Shown here: positions 36,031 to 43,758 of the stretch, in pieces | Numbering within the stretch: position 1 is the first letter of the stretch | How the letters are laid out: each line of letters begins with the position of its first letter | DNA from: Planctomyces sp. SH-PL62 | GTDB lineage: Bacteria > Planctomycetota > Planctomycetia > Isosphaerales > Isosphaeraceae | Length of the DNA stretch: 64,000 nucleotides | Direction: 5' to 3' | Assembly (NCBI RefSeq): GCF_001610895.1 | Contig: NZ_CP011273.1 | Span: 1,240,001 to 1,304,000 of the forward strand | The notes under the pieces: generated by a model | Told to the model about the DNA's origin: nothing | Database searches by the model: none | What the model saw: only the letters and a program-made list of their open reading frames with translations | Translations under genes and position numbers: made by a program

Positions 36031-39000
36031 TCAACGCTTGGCGCCCAGGAGTTCCTTGAGGAGCGCCACGAGGTCTGGGGTGGTGACCGGATCTTCGCCG
36101 AGGGGGACGTAGGCTTTCTTGGCGTCGACGATGCGGATGCGGCCCTTGTGGCGTTTGGCGAGGGTCTCGATCTTCCGGGCGTTGCGGTAGGTGAAGACGG
36201 CGTACTCGCCCTCGACGTGGATGCGGTCGATCTTCCAGCCGCCGGCGAGGATGCGGATCTCGGCCTCGGCCAGCAGGTTCTCGGAGGGCTTCGGGGGGGG
36301 GCCGAAACGGTCGTTCAACTCCTGGCGGAAGTCGGCCAGATGGTCGAGGCTGCGGAGGCGGGCAAGGCGGCGGTAGAGCTCCAGCTTGAGGCGCGGGGCG
36401 GGGACGTAGTCGCGCGGGAGGTAGGCGCGCCACTTCAGCTCGACGGAGCAGTCGAACATCGGCTTGTCGGGCTGCTTGGTCGCGGAGCGCACGGCCGATT
36501 CGAGCAGCGTGCAGTACAGCTCGTAGCCGACGCTCTCGATGTGGCCCGACTGCTCGGCCCCCAGGATGTTGCCGGCGCCCCGGATCTCCAGGTCGCGGAG
36601 GGCGATCTTGAACCCGGCGCCGAGCGAGGTGAACTCCTCGATCGCCTTGAGGCGCTTGACGGCGTTGGGGGTCACGGAGCGATCCGATTCGAGCATCAGG
36701 TACGCATAAGCGCGATGCTTGAAGCGTCCCACGCGGCCCCGGAGCTGGTGGAGGTCGGCCAGGCCGTACTTGTCGGCCTCGTTGATGAAGATGGTGTTGG
36801 CGTTGGGGATGTCCAGGCCGCTCTCGATGATCGTGGTGGCGACCAGCACGTCGAACTCGCGGCGGATGAACCGCATCATCGTCCGCTCCAGCGTCTCGCC
36901 GGCCATCTGGCCGTGGGCGAACTCGACCCGGGCCTCGGGGACGATCGACCTGATCTTGTCGACGATCTGCTGGATGTCGTGGATCCGGTTGTGGACGAAG
37001 TAGACCTGGCCGTTGCGGTTCAGCTCGCGGTTGATCCCGCGCTTGATGGTGTCCGGGTCGAACCGGAGGATGCGGGTCTCGATGGCCTTGCGGTCGGAGG
37101 GGGGCGTCTCCAGGTTGGAGATGTCGCGGATGCCCAGCAGGCTCATGTGCAGGGTGCGGGGGATCGGCGTGGCGGAGAGGGTCAGGACGTCGACGGTCGA
37201 CCGCAGGGTCTTGAGCCACTCCTTGTCCTCGACGCCGAACCGCTGCTCCTCGTCGACGACGATCAGGCCCAGGTCCTTGAAGGCGACGTCCTTCTGGAGG
37301 ATCCGGTGGGTGCCGATGAGGATGTCGACCTTCCCCTCGGCGGCCCGCTTGAGGATGTCCTTGACCTCGGACTTGGGGCGGAAGCGGTTGACGGCCTCGA
37401 TGACGAACGGGAACTCCCCCATCCGCGCGGCGAAGCTGCGGTGGTGCTGTTCCGAGAGGATCGTGGTGGGGACGAGCACGCCGACCTGCTTGCCGGCGTC
37501 GACCGCCTTGAACGCCGCGCGGATGGCGACCTCGGTCTTGCCGTAGCCGACGTCCCCGCAAATGAGGCGGTCCATCGGCCGGGTCTGGGCCATGTCCTCC
37601 TTGATCGATTCGATCGCGGCGAGTTGGTCGGGGGTCTCGTCGAACGGGAAGGCGGCCTCGAACTCGGCCATCCAGTGGCTGTCCTCGGCCGGGTAGGCGA
37701 ACCCCGGCTGGCTGGCGCGGTCGGCCTGGATGTCGAGCAGCTCCTGGGCCAGGTCGACCACGGCGTCGGCCACGCGCTTCTTGCGCTTCTCCCAGGCGGA
37801 GGAGCCGATCTTGGAGAGCGGGGGCGCGATCTTGCCGCCGCCGACGTACTTCTGGACGAGGTCGATCTTGGCGATGGGGACGTAGAGCCGGGTCTTCTCG
37901 GCGAACTCCAGGAGGAGCGTCTCCTCGGCGTGCTCGTCCGTCTTGTCGACGAACTGCAGGCCGAGGTAGCGCGCGATCCCGTGGTTGACGTGGACGACCA
38001 GGTCCCCCTCGTTCAGGTCGAGGAAGCTGTCGATCGCGCGGGTCTCGTAGCGTCGTCGCGAGGTCGTCCGGCGGACGTCGGCGCGGGCGAACAGCTCGTG
38101 GTCGGCGATGACGAGGGTGGCGGCGTCGGCGAGGTGGAAGCCGGCGCGGATGCGCCCCACGGCGGTGGTCAAACGGCCGCCCCGAGACGGCTCGGAGTCG
38201 GCGAAGATCTCGCCGAGCCGTTCGGCCTCGGCGGCGTTGTGGCAGGCGATGAGGACGCGATCGTTCCCCGCGACCGACTCCAGCTCGGCCTTGACCTTCG
38301 TCAGCTCGCCGGAGAACCGCTCGACGCTCTCGATCCGCAGGTGGCAGGTCGTCTCCAGCGAGTCGGCCGCGAGGGCGGAGAGGGCGATCGTCGGCCGTCG
38401 GATCAGGCGTTCGAACGTGCTCTCGACCGAGTAGAGCCCCCGGAGGTCCTCGGCGCGGGCGAGGTAGTGCCGGCCTTCCTCGCGAAGGTCGGCGGGCTCG
38501 AACAGGACGACCCAGGTCCCTTCGGGGAAGGCGTCGGTCGCCGGGCCGAAGTCGTCGAGGTGGGCGTCGTCGAACGTCGGCGGGACGGCGATGGTCACGT
38601 TCTGCCAGCGGTCGAGCGAGCGCTGGGTCTCGGCGTCGAAGGGCCGGATGGACTCGATCTCGTCGCCGAAGAACTCGATGCGGACGGGGTCGGAGGCGTC
38701 GGTGGGGAAGACGTCGAAGATGCCCCCCCGCATGCTGAACTCGCCGGGGACCTCGACGACCTCGACGCGCTGCATGCCCCGATCCATCAGCCACGACCCC
38801 AGCTCGTCGATCGGGGCGACGTCGCCGACCTCGAGCCGGCGCGACATCCGGCGGAGGACGTCGGGCTTGGGGACCGGCTGGAGCAGGGCCTGGATCGACG
38901 TGACCACGACCTTCGGCGGCAGCCCGCCGGCCAGCCGGCCGACCGCCCGGACGCGGGCTCCGAAGACCTCGTCGCGGGCGTCCTGCTCGCGAGGCAGCTT

Positions 39001-39318
39001 GTCCCAGGCGGGGAGGACCTCGGGGGCCAGGCCGGAGAAGACGGCGACGTCGTCGCGGAAGTCGTCGACGTCGCCGACGTGGGGCAGGACGACGACCAGG
39101 GTCGCGGGAGCGTGCGGCGCGAGGGCCGCGGCGATGAGCCCCGAGGCCGAGCCCCAGGCCCCGTCGATGGTGGCGGCCCGGCCGTCCCGAAGCGCGGCGA
39201 CGACCTCGGGGAAGCCCTCCGCCTGCTGGATCAGCCGCGTCAGGTCCTTCAGGTCGCCGGCCTTGTCGGGCGCGGCGACGGGTGCGGGAGCGGGGCGTCT
39301 CGACGAAACCCTGGGCAT
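36031..39318 (-). CDS. mfd: Transcription-repair coupling factor Mfd
   Basis: 1095 aa, the expected length. The N-terminal UvrB-homology part is degenerate as usual. The RNA-polymerase-interacting domain follows ('NEGDLVVHVNHGIARYLGL' region), then the RecG-like helicase with Walker A 'GDVGYGKTEVAIRAAFKA', motif II 'VVDEEQRFGVEDKEWLK' and motif III 'LTLSATPIPRTLHMSL', 'QLRGRVGRFKHRAYAYL' (motif VI), and the C-terminal TRCF domain. Mfd removes stalled RNA polymerase from damaged DNA and recruits UvrA. The start at ATG 39318 gives 'MPRVSSRRPAPAPVAAP', a short extra tail; the family region begins near residue 20. Confidence 0.97.
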   Translation of the reverse strand: MPRVSSRRPAPAPVAAPDKAGDLKDLTRLIQQAEGFPEVVAALRDGRAATIDGAWGSASGLIAAALAPHAPATLVVVLPHVGDVDDFRDDVAVFSGLAPEVLPAWDKLPREQDARDEVFGARVRAVGRLAGGLPPKVVVTSIQALLQPVPKPDVLRRMSRRLEVGDVAPIDELGSWLMDRGMQRVEVVEVPGEFSMRGGIFDVFPTDASDPVRIEFFGDEIESIRPFDAETQRSLDRWQNVTIAVPPTFDDAHLDDFGPATDAFPEGTWVVLFEPADLREEGRHYLARAEDLRGLYSVESTFERLIRRPTIALSALAADSLETTCHLRIESVERFSGELTKVKAELESVAGNDRVLIACHNAAEAERLGEIFADSEPSRGGRLTTAVGRIRAGFHLADAATLVIADHELFARADVRRTTSRRRYETRAIDSFLDLNEGDLVVHVNHGIARYLGLQFVDKTDEHAEETLLLEFAEKTRLYVPIAKIDLVQKYVGGGKIAPPLSKIGSSAWEKRKKRVADAVVDLAQELLDIQADRASQPGFAYPAEDSHWMAEFEAAFPFDETPDQLAAIESIKEDMAQTRPMDRLICGDVGYGKTEVAIRAAFKAVDAGKQVGVLVPTTILSEQHHRSFAARMGEFPFVIEAVNRFRPKSEVKDILKRAAEGKVDILIGTHRILQKDVAFKDLGLIVVDEEQRFGVEDKEWLKTLRSTVDVLTLSATPIPRTLHMSLLGIRDISNLETPPSDRKAIETRILRFDPDTIKRGINRELNRNGQVYFVHNRIHDIQQIVDKIRSIVPEARVEFAHGQMAGETLERTMMRFIRREFDVLVATTIIESGLDIPNANTIFINEADKYGLADLHQLRGRVGRFKHRAYAYLMLESDRSVTPNAVKRLKAIEEFTSLGAGFKIALRDLEIRGAGNILGAEQSGHIESVGYELYCTLLESAVRSATKQPDKPMFDCSVELKWRAYLPRDYVPAPRLKLELYRRLARLRSLDHLADFRQELNDRFGPPPKPSENLLAEAEIRILAGGWKIDRIHVEGEYAVFTYRNARKIETLAKRHKGRIRIVDAKKAYVPLGEDPVTTPDLVALLKELLGAKR

Positions 39319-39413
39319 CGGAGGCTCTTCGCGGGGAAAACGTCGCCGCCGATCCCGCGGATCAGGACGGTCGCCTGGTCGGCTTTCATTCTAGGCGAAC
39401 GGTCCGCCGCCGC

Positions 39414-40298
39414 CTACTCGACCCGCGTCTGCAATCGCCGCGCCGATCGGCTTCGAACACGAGCGCCCCGCGCGGCCGCCGTCGGGGCGGGGGGCGTGGG
39501 GTGGGCGACCTGGGCCCGGGGACGGGCCGCCCGCCTCGCCATCCGGTCGAGGGCGTCGATCAGGTCGTCCATGGCGCAGGGGAGGTCCAGGCAGGCCGCC
39601 GCCCCGGCTTCTCGCGCCTGGGTGACGGCGGAGCGATCGGCGAAGCCCAGCAAGGCCAGGACCGGCCCCAGCCGGGAGCGACGTTCCAGGCGCTCCTCCC
39701 ATCGCGGCTCCAGGACGGGCACGTCCCAGACCGTCAGTCGGGGGCCGTCCGCGGGGAGGTCGCCGTCCGGGCTCGCGGCGAGGGTGGGGGCGTCGGCCGT
39801 CCGATAGCCGCCCCGGTCGCAGGCCTCGCGCAAGACCTGGCGCAGCTCGTAGTCGGTGCTGACGACCTCGACCGGGAGCGTGTCGGCCGGCGTCCGCTTC
39901 GCCCGCGCCGGGACGCAGCCGAGCATGCGTTCGAGCTGACGGGGGAGCGTCTCGGCCGCGGTGGCCTCGGGGGTGACCAGCTCGACCAGGCTCGCGCAGC
40001 GCTCGATCTCGGCGTAGCGGACGAAGGGGCTCACGCAAAGCACGATGCGGGGCCAGTCCTCAGCCTGCAGCCCGCGTCGGAGGTCTTCCAGGCGGGAGAC
40101 GTCGGCGGCGGTGAGCCGCGATCGGTGGAGGACCAGGATCTTCGGCCTCGCCCCGGCCTCGAAGGCCCGGCGGGGGAGTTCCGCCCCCTGCTGCTCGCAG
40201 GGGATCAGGTCGAAGCCGGACAGCGCCTCGGCGATGTCGGCGACCCAGGGGTCGCTCAGGTCGCCCGCGAAGCCGATCGTCGGAGCGGTCGTATCCAT
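39414..40298 (-). CDS. Protein with two degenerate receiver-like domains
   Basis: 294 aa from ATG 40298 (GGAGGG about 7 nt upstream). Each half resembles a CheY receiver in pattern. The first spans ~1-110 ('TIGFAGDLSDPWVADIAEA', 'PKILVLHRSRLTAADV', 'RIVLCVSPFVRYAEIERC'). The second spans ~135-265 ('VVSTDYELRQVLREACDRG', 'LTVWDVPVLEPRW' with an Asp at the phospho-site strand, 'LLGFADRSAVTQAREAGAA', 'CLDLPCAMDDLIDALDRMA'). Phosphorylation residues are not fully kept: the conserved Lys before Pro is replaced in 'LDLPC' and the acidic pair is missing. It may be a pseudo-receiver that only binds partners. It is divergent from the ECF sigma factor at 40514, sharing 215 bp. Confidence 0.72.
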   Translation of the reverse strand: MDTTAPTIGFAGDLSDPWVADIAEALSGFDLIPCEQQGAELPRRAFEAGARPKILVLHRSRLTAADVSRLEDLRRGLQAEDWPRIVLCVSPFVRYAEIERCASLVELVTPEATAAETLPRQLERMLGCVPARAKRTPADTLPVEVVSTDYELRQVLREACDRGGYRTADAPTLAASPDGDLPADGPRLTVWDVPVLEPRWEERLERRSRLGPVLALLGFADRSAVTQAREAGAAACLDLPCAMDDLIDALDRMARRAARPRAQVAHPTPPAPTAAARGARVRSRSARRLQTRVE

Positions 40299-40513
40299 CG
40301 GCGTCCCTCCATGTCCGCCCCCACCCGTCGGCGTCGCGCAGAGCGAGACCGAGAGTCGAGTGGGGATATCCCTACCACGTTCCGTCCTTCCAGGCAACCG
40401 GGAATCGCCGCGTCGCCGCCGCGTCGGGCCCGGGGAGTCGATTCCGAGAATTTTCGTATCCGAGGGCCTTCCTCCGGGCATGATGAGAGGACCGACCAGT
40501 GCGAGGAGACGCC

Positions 40514-42418
40514 ATGAGCACCGATCCAGGGGTTGCGACCCGAATCCAGACGCTGTTCGAGTCGGGGACGTTGAGCGGGCTCTCGGGGCGCGAGCTGCTC
40601 GACCGATTCGCGACGCACGGCGACCAGGCCGCGTTCGAGGCGATCGTCGCCCGCTACGGGCCGATGGTCCTGGGGGTCTGCCGACGCCTGCTGCGCGATC
40701 CCTCGGACGTCGACGACGCCTTCCAGGCGACGTTCCTGGTCCTGGTCCGTCGGGCCAGGTCGCTGGGGACGGACGACGTGGTCGCCGCCTGGCTGCACGG
40801 CGTCGCCTCGCGGGTGGCGCGGCGGGCGCGGGCCGACCGAAGTCGGCGGGAGGCTCGCATGCGGACCGGCCTCGACTCCGATTCCCATTCCCATTCCCAT
40901 TCGGTCGCGCCCTCGTCGCCCGACTTCGCGCTGAAGGCGGTGATCGACGAGGAGATCGAGCGCCTGCCGTGGAAGTACCGCGCCCCGGTCGCCCTGTGCT
41001 ACCTGGAGGGGCTGACTCACGAGTCGGCCGCGAGCCGGCTGGGCTGGCCGCTGGGGACCGTGAAGGGCCGCCTGGCTCGCGCCCGGTCGCTGCTGGGCTC
41101 GCGTCTGACTCGTCGCGGAGTCTCCACCAGCTCGGTCGCGATCGCGGGCTCGCTCGCCCTGGATCGCCTGGGACGGGCCGCTGTCCCGAACCCACTTCGC
41201 CTGGCCGTCGTCCGCGCGGCCCTTCGGATCGTCGGGGGGAGTCCCTGGCGATCGGTCGTCTCCCTTCCCGTCGTCCATCTCGCCCAGGGAGTCCTCACGT
41301 CCATGATCTTCACGAAATTGAAGTCCGCCGGGGCTCTCGTCCTGGCCTTCGGCCTGCTCGCCGCGGGGGCCCAGGTCGCCGCCCGCCAGCCGGGAGACGA
41401 GCCCCGGCCCGATGTCGAACAAACCCGACCGCCGGCGACCAGGCCCGAGCCCGAGGTCGCGCCCATGCTCCAGGGCTTCGTGGGGCGGGTGCCGGTTTCG
41501 ACCCCCTCGCCGGAGGACCGATTCCTGGACGCCGCCCGGCGCGCGTTCCTGGAGGCGGCCGAGGACCACGCCGGCGGCCGGGCCTCCCTCGATCGGGTCT
41601 ACCGGGCGTCCCGGCTCCTGCTCGACGCGCAGAAGGACCGGGCGGAGACCGAGGAGGGCCGCAAGGCCGCGTTCGCCGAACACCTGGATCGGATGCGCGT
41701 GGTGGCGCAGGCCGACCTTTCCCGCGCCTCCGGCGACGCGGGCTCCTCGCACTTCGCCGAGACCCGCGCGATGCTCGCCGAGGCCGAGCTTTGGATCGCT
41801 CGGGGCCAGGACGAACGGCGCCCGCCCCAGCCTCGGGACGGCGGCACGAGCGACGCGAAGGGCGATCCCTCCGATGCGGAAGGGGAGCGGAACCCGAAGT
41901 CGGCGGCGATCCTCAAGAAGCTGGATCAGCCTCTCGCCATGAACTTCCCCAACGAGACGCCCCTGGAAGACGTTCTCAAGTACGTCAGGCAGGCGACCCA
42001 GGGAGAGCACGACGCCGGGATCCCGATCTACGTCGATCCGCTCGGCCTCAACGAAGCCGACAAGACCACGACCTCGCCGATCTCGATCGACCTCGACGGC
42101 GTCCCGCTCAGGCGGACGCTGCAACTCCTGCTGAAGCAGCTCACCCTGGTGTATTTCGTCGAGGACGGGATGGTCGTGATCACGTCGACCGAGTCGGGCC
42201 GGAACGGCCTCGGCCCCGAGATGGCCAGCCCGTCCCCCCTGGAGCAGGAGCTCGACAGGGCCTCCCGAGGCGAGATGACCCTGGACGAGCTGAAGGCCTT
42301 CTCCGAAAAGCTCAAGGCCATCCAGGAGGTTCGGACGCTCAACGAGAAGTTGAATTCGAGCCCGCCTTTTACCGGCGGCGGGATCGGCCCGCATTCGCCT
42401 TCGACGCCCTCGCAGTGA
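40514..42418 (+). CDS. ECF sigma factor with transmembrane segment and long tail ending in an STN-like domain
   Basis: 634 aa from ATG 40514, preferred over GTG 40499 because AGGAG lies 5-10 nt upstream. Sigma region 2: 'QAAFEAIVARYGPMVLGVC', 'VDDAFQATFLVLVRRARSL', 'VVAAWLHGVASRVARRARA'. Region 4: 'LPWKYRAPVALCYLEGLTH' to 'PLGTVKGRLARARSLLGSR'. Between them a Ser-His-Asp repeat is encoded by tandem attccc. A membrane helix is at ~275 ('GALVLAFGLLAAGAQVAA'). The tail then has a helical domain (~340-450) and an STN-like domain at ~480-570 ('NETPLEDVLKYVRQATQ', 'IPIYVDPLGLNEADKT'), nearly the same sequence as in the secreted protein at 3226-4950. The C-terminus is helical. Probably membrane-anchored and directly sensory. 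Confidence 0.92.
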   Translation: MSTDPGVATRIQTLFESGTLSGLSGRELLDRFATHGDQAAFEAIVARYGPMVLGVCRRLLRDPSDVDDAFQATFLVLVRRARSLGTDDVVAAWLHGVASRVARRARADRSRREARMRTGLDSDSHSHSHSVAPSSPDFALKAVIDEEIERLPWKYRAPVALCYLEGLTHESAASRLGWPLGTVKGRLARARSLLGSRLTRRGVSTSSVAIAGSLALDRLGRAAVPNPLRLAVVRAALRIVGGSPWRSVVSLPVVHLAQGVLTSMIFTKLKSAGALVLAFGLLAAGAQVAARQPGDEPRPDVEQTRPPATRPEPEVAPMLQGFVGRVPVSTPSPEDRFLDAARRAFLEAAEDHAGGRASLDRVYRASRLLLDAQKDRAETEEGRKAAFAEHLDRMRVVAQADLSRASGDAGSSHFAETRAMLAEAELWIARGQDERRPPQPRDGGTSDAKGDPSDAEGERNPKSAAILKKLDQPLAMNFPNETPLEDVLKYVRQATQGEHDAGIPIYVDPLGLNEADKTTTSPISIDLDGVPLRRTLQLLLKQLTLVYFVEDGMVVITSTESGRNGLGPEMASPSPLEQELDRASRGEMTLDELKAFSEKLKAIQEVRTLNEKLNSSPPFTGGGIGPHSPSTPSQ

Positions 42419-42605
42419 GGGCCGATCGGGCTTGACCCGGACCACGAGGCGAGGGCGACTCGCCGAGCTTTTTCGAGACTCCTCACTCAACTCCACCACC
42501 TTGAGGGGCCGGGAGACGGCACCCCAGGATCTTCCGTCAGAATTCGGTGGGGCTAGGTGAGGAGTGTCGCTATTTCCGAATCGTTTTCGACGAGTCGCCC
42601 GCGTC

Positions 42606-43544
42606 TCAGAGCGGCTCGATCTCCACCTCGGATTCCAGGCGTTCGACGGTCTCGGGGTCGATCGCGCCGGCGTCCCAGACGGCGGCGTTGGCGGCGGCGC
42701 AGGCGACGGCGTGGCGGAGGATCGCCTCCGGTTCGGCCCGCTTGAGCCAGGCGTCGACCAGGCCGGCGAGCATCGAGTCGCCCGAGCCGATCGGGTTCCT
42801 GACCTCGATCTCGGGCGGGACGGCCTCGTAGAGCGTCTCGCCGAACTGGATCAGGGCCGGGTCGGGGCCGTCGGTGACGATCCCGCAGGCGACCCCCCGG
42901 CGCTTCCAGTCGCGCAAAAGGCCGACGACGTCCTCGTCGTCGACGGTGCTCCGGCCGAGCCGCATCGCGGCCTCGCGGCGATTCATCTGGATGGCCGTGG
43001 GCCAGAAGCCCCAGATGGCCTCCAGCGCCGGGCCGTAGGTGTCCAGAAAGACCGGAATCCTGCGGGCGCGGGCCAGGGAGATCAGCTCGCTGTACACGCC
43101 GTGGGTCGTGTGGGACGGGCTTGACCCCGAGAGCGTCAGCGCCTCCACGCCGGGCTCGGACAGCGCCCGCTCGACCCGGGCGACGAGTTCGTCGGCCTCG
43201 GCCTGGGCGATCTCCGGGTCGGGGTCGAAGAACGCGGTCTGATCGGTCGTCCCCTCGGTCGCGACCGTCAGGATCACCCGCGTCGGCGAGTTCGTCTCCA
43301 CGAGGATCGGGTCTAGCCCGTCCTCGCTCTTCAGGAGGGAGTGGCAGGTCTCGCCGGCGGCCCCCCCCAGGAACGTCACCGGCGTCGCCGACCGCCCCAG
43401 CCGCTTCAAGGCCCGGGCGACGTTGTTCCCCTTGCCGCCGACCACGTCGCGGATCGCCTTGCCGCGCACCGAGTCGCCGGGCTTCCAGGCCGGGACCACC
43501 AACGTCCTGTCCAGACACGGATTCAACGTCACGCACAAGATCAT
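42606..43544 (-). CDS. PfkB-family hexose kinase, 1-phosphofructokinase-like
   Basis: 312 aa from ATG 43544, where the family start 'MILCVTLNPCLDRTL' appears; upstream codons are not protein-like. Motifs are 'VVGGKGNNVARALKRLG' (sugar-binding GG-KG-N motif), 'ETNSPTRVILTV' and the ATP/catalytic signature 'NPIGSGDSMLAGL', where Asp is the general base. Members phosphorylate fructose-1-phosphate, tagatose-6-phosphate or fructose-6-phosphate. Without a PTS or fructose operon nearby I cannot assign the exact sugar. A stand-alone gene, convergent with the sigma factor. Confidence 0.9.
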   Translation of the reverse strand: MILCVTLNPCLDRTLVVPAWKPGDSVRGKAIRDVVGGKGNNVARALKRLGRSATPVTFLGGAAGETCHSLLKSEDGLDPILVETNSPTRVILTVATEGTTDQTAFFDPDPEIAQAEADELVARVERALSEPGVEALTLSGSSPSHTTHGVYSELISLARARRIPVFLDTYGPALEAIWGFWPTAIQMNRREAAMRLGRSTVDDEDVVGLLRDWKRRGVACGIVTDGPDPALIQFGETLYEAVPPEIEVRNPIGSGDSMLAGLVDAWLKRAEPEAILRHAVACAAANAAVWDAGAIDPETVERLESEVEIEPL

Positions 43545-43758
43545 AAGAATCGAACCATCAAGGGATGGGATGAATCTTGCGGATCGGGCGGACCGATTCC
43601 ACCCTGTCGACCAGCCCCCCATTGTCGCGGCCGACGCCCGAAGGGCAACCGTCGAGCCCCGAAACTCGGGAACCGCGCGGGTCGCCGGCGCCTATCGAGA
43701 CCCCCCGGCGCGCGATACGCTCCGGTTGGGATTCCTTCCCGGATCGAGGGTTATCGCG

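Noticed and set aside
35929-39807. 1292-codon plus-strand open frame across mfd
   Set aside because: It is antisense to mfd, low in complexity (Asp/Val/Leu/Gly/Glu), and has no ribosome-binding site. High GC content makes long antisense frames common here.
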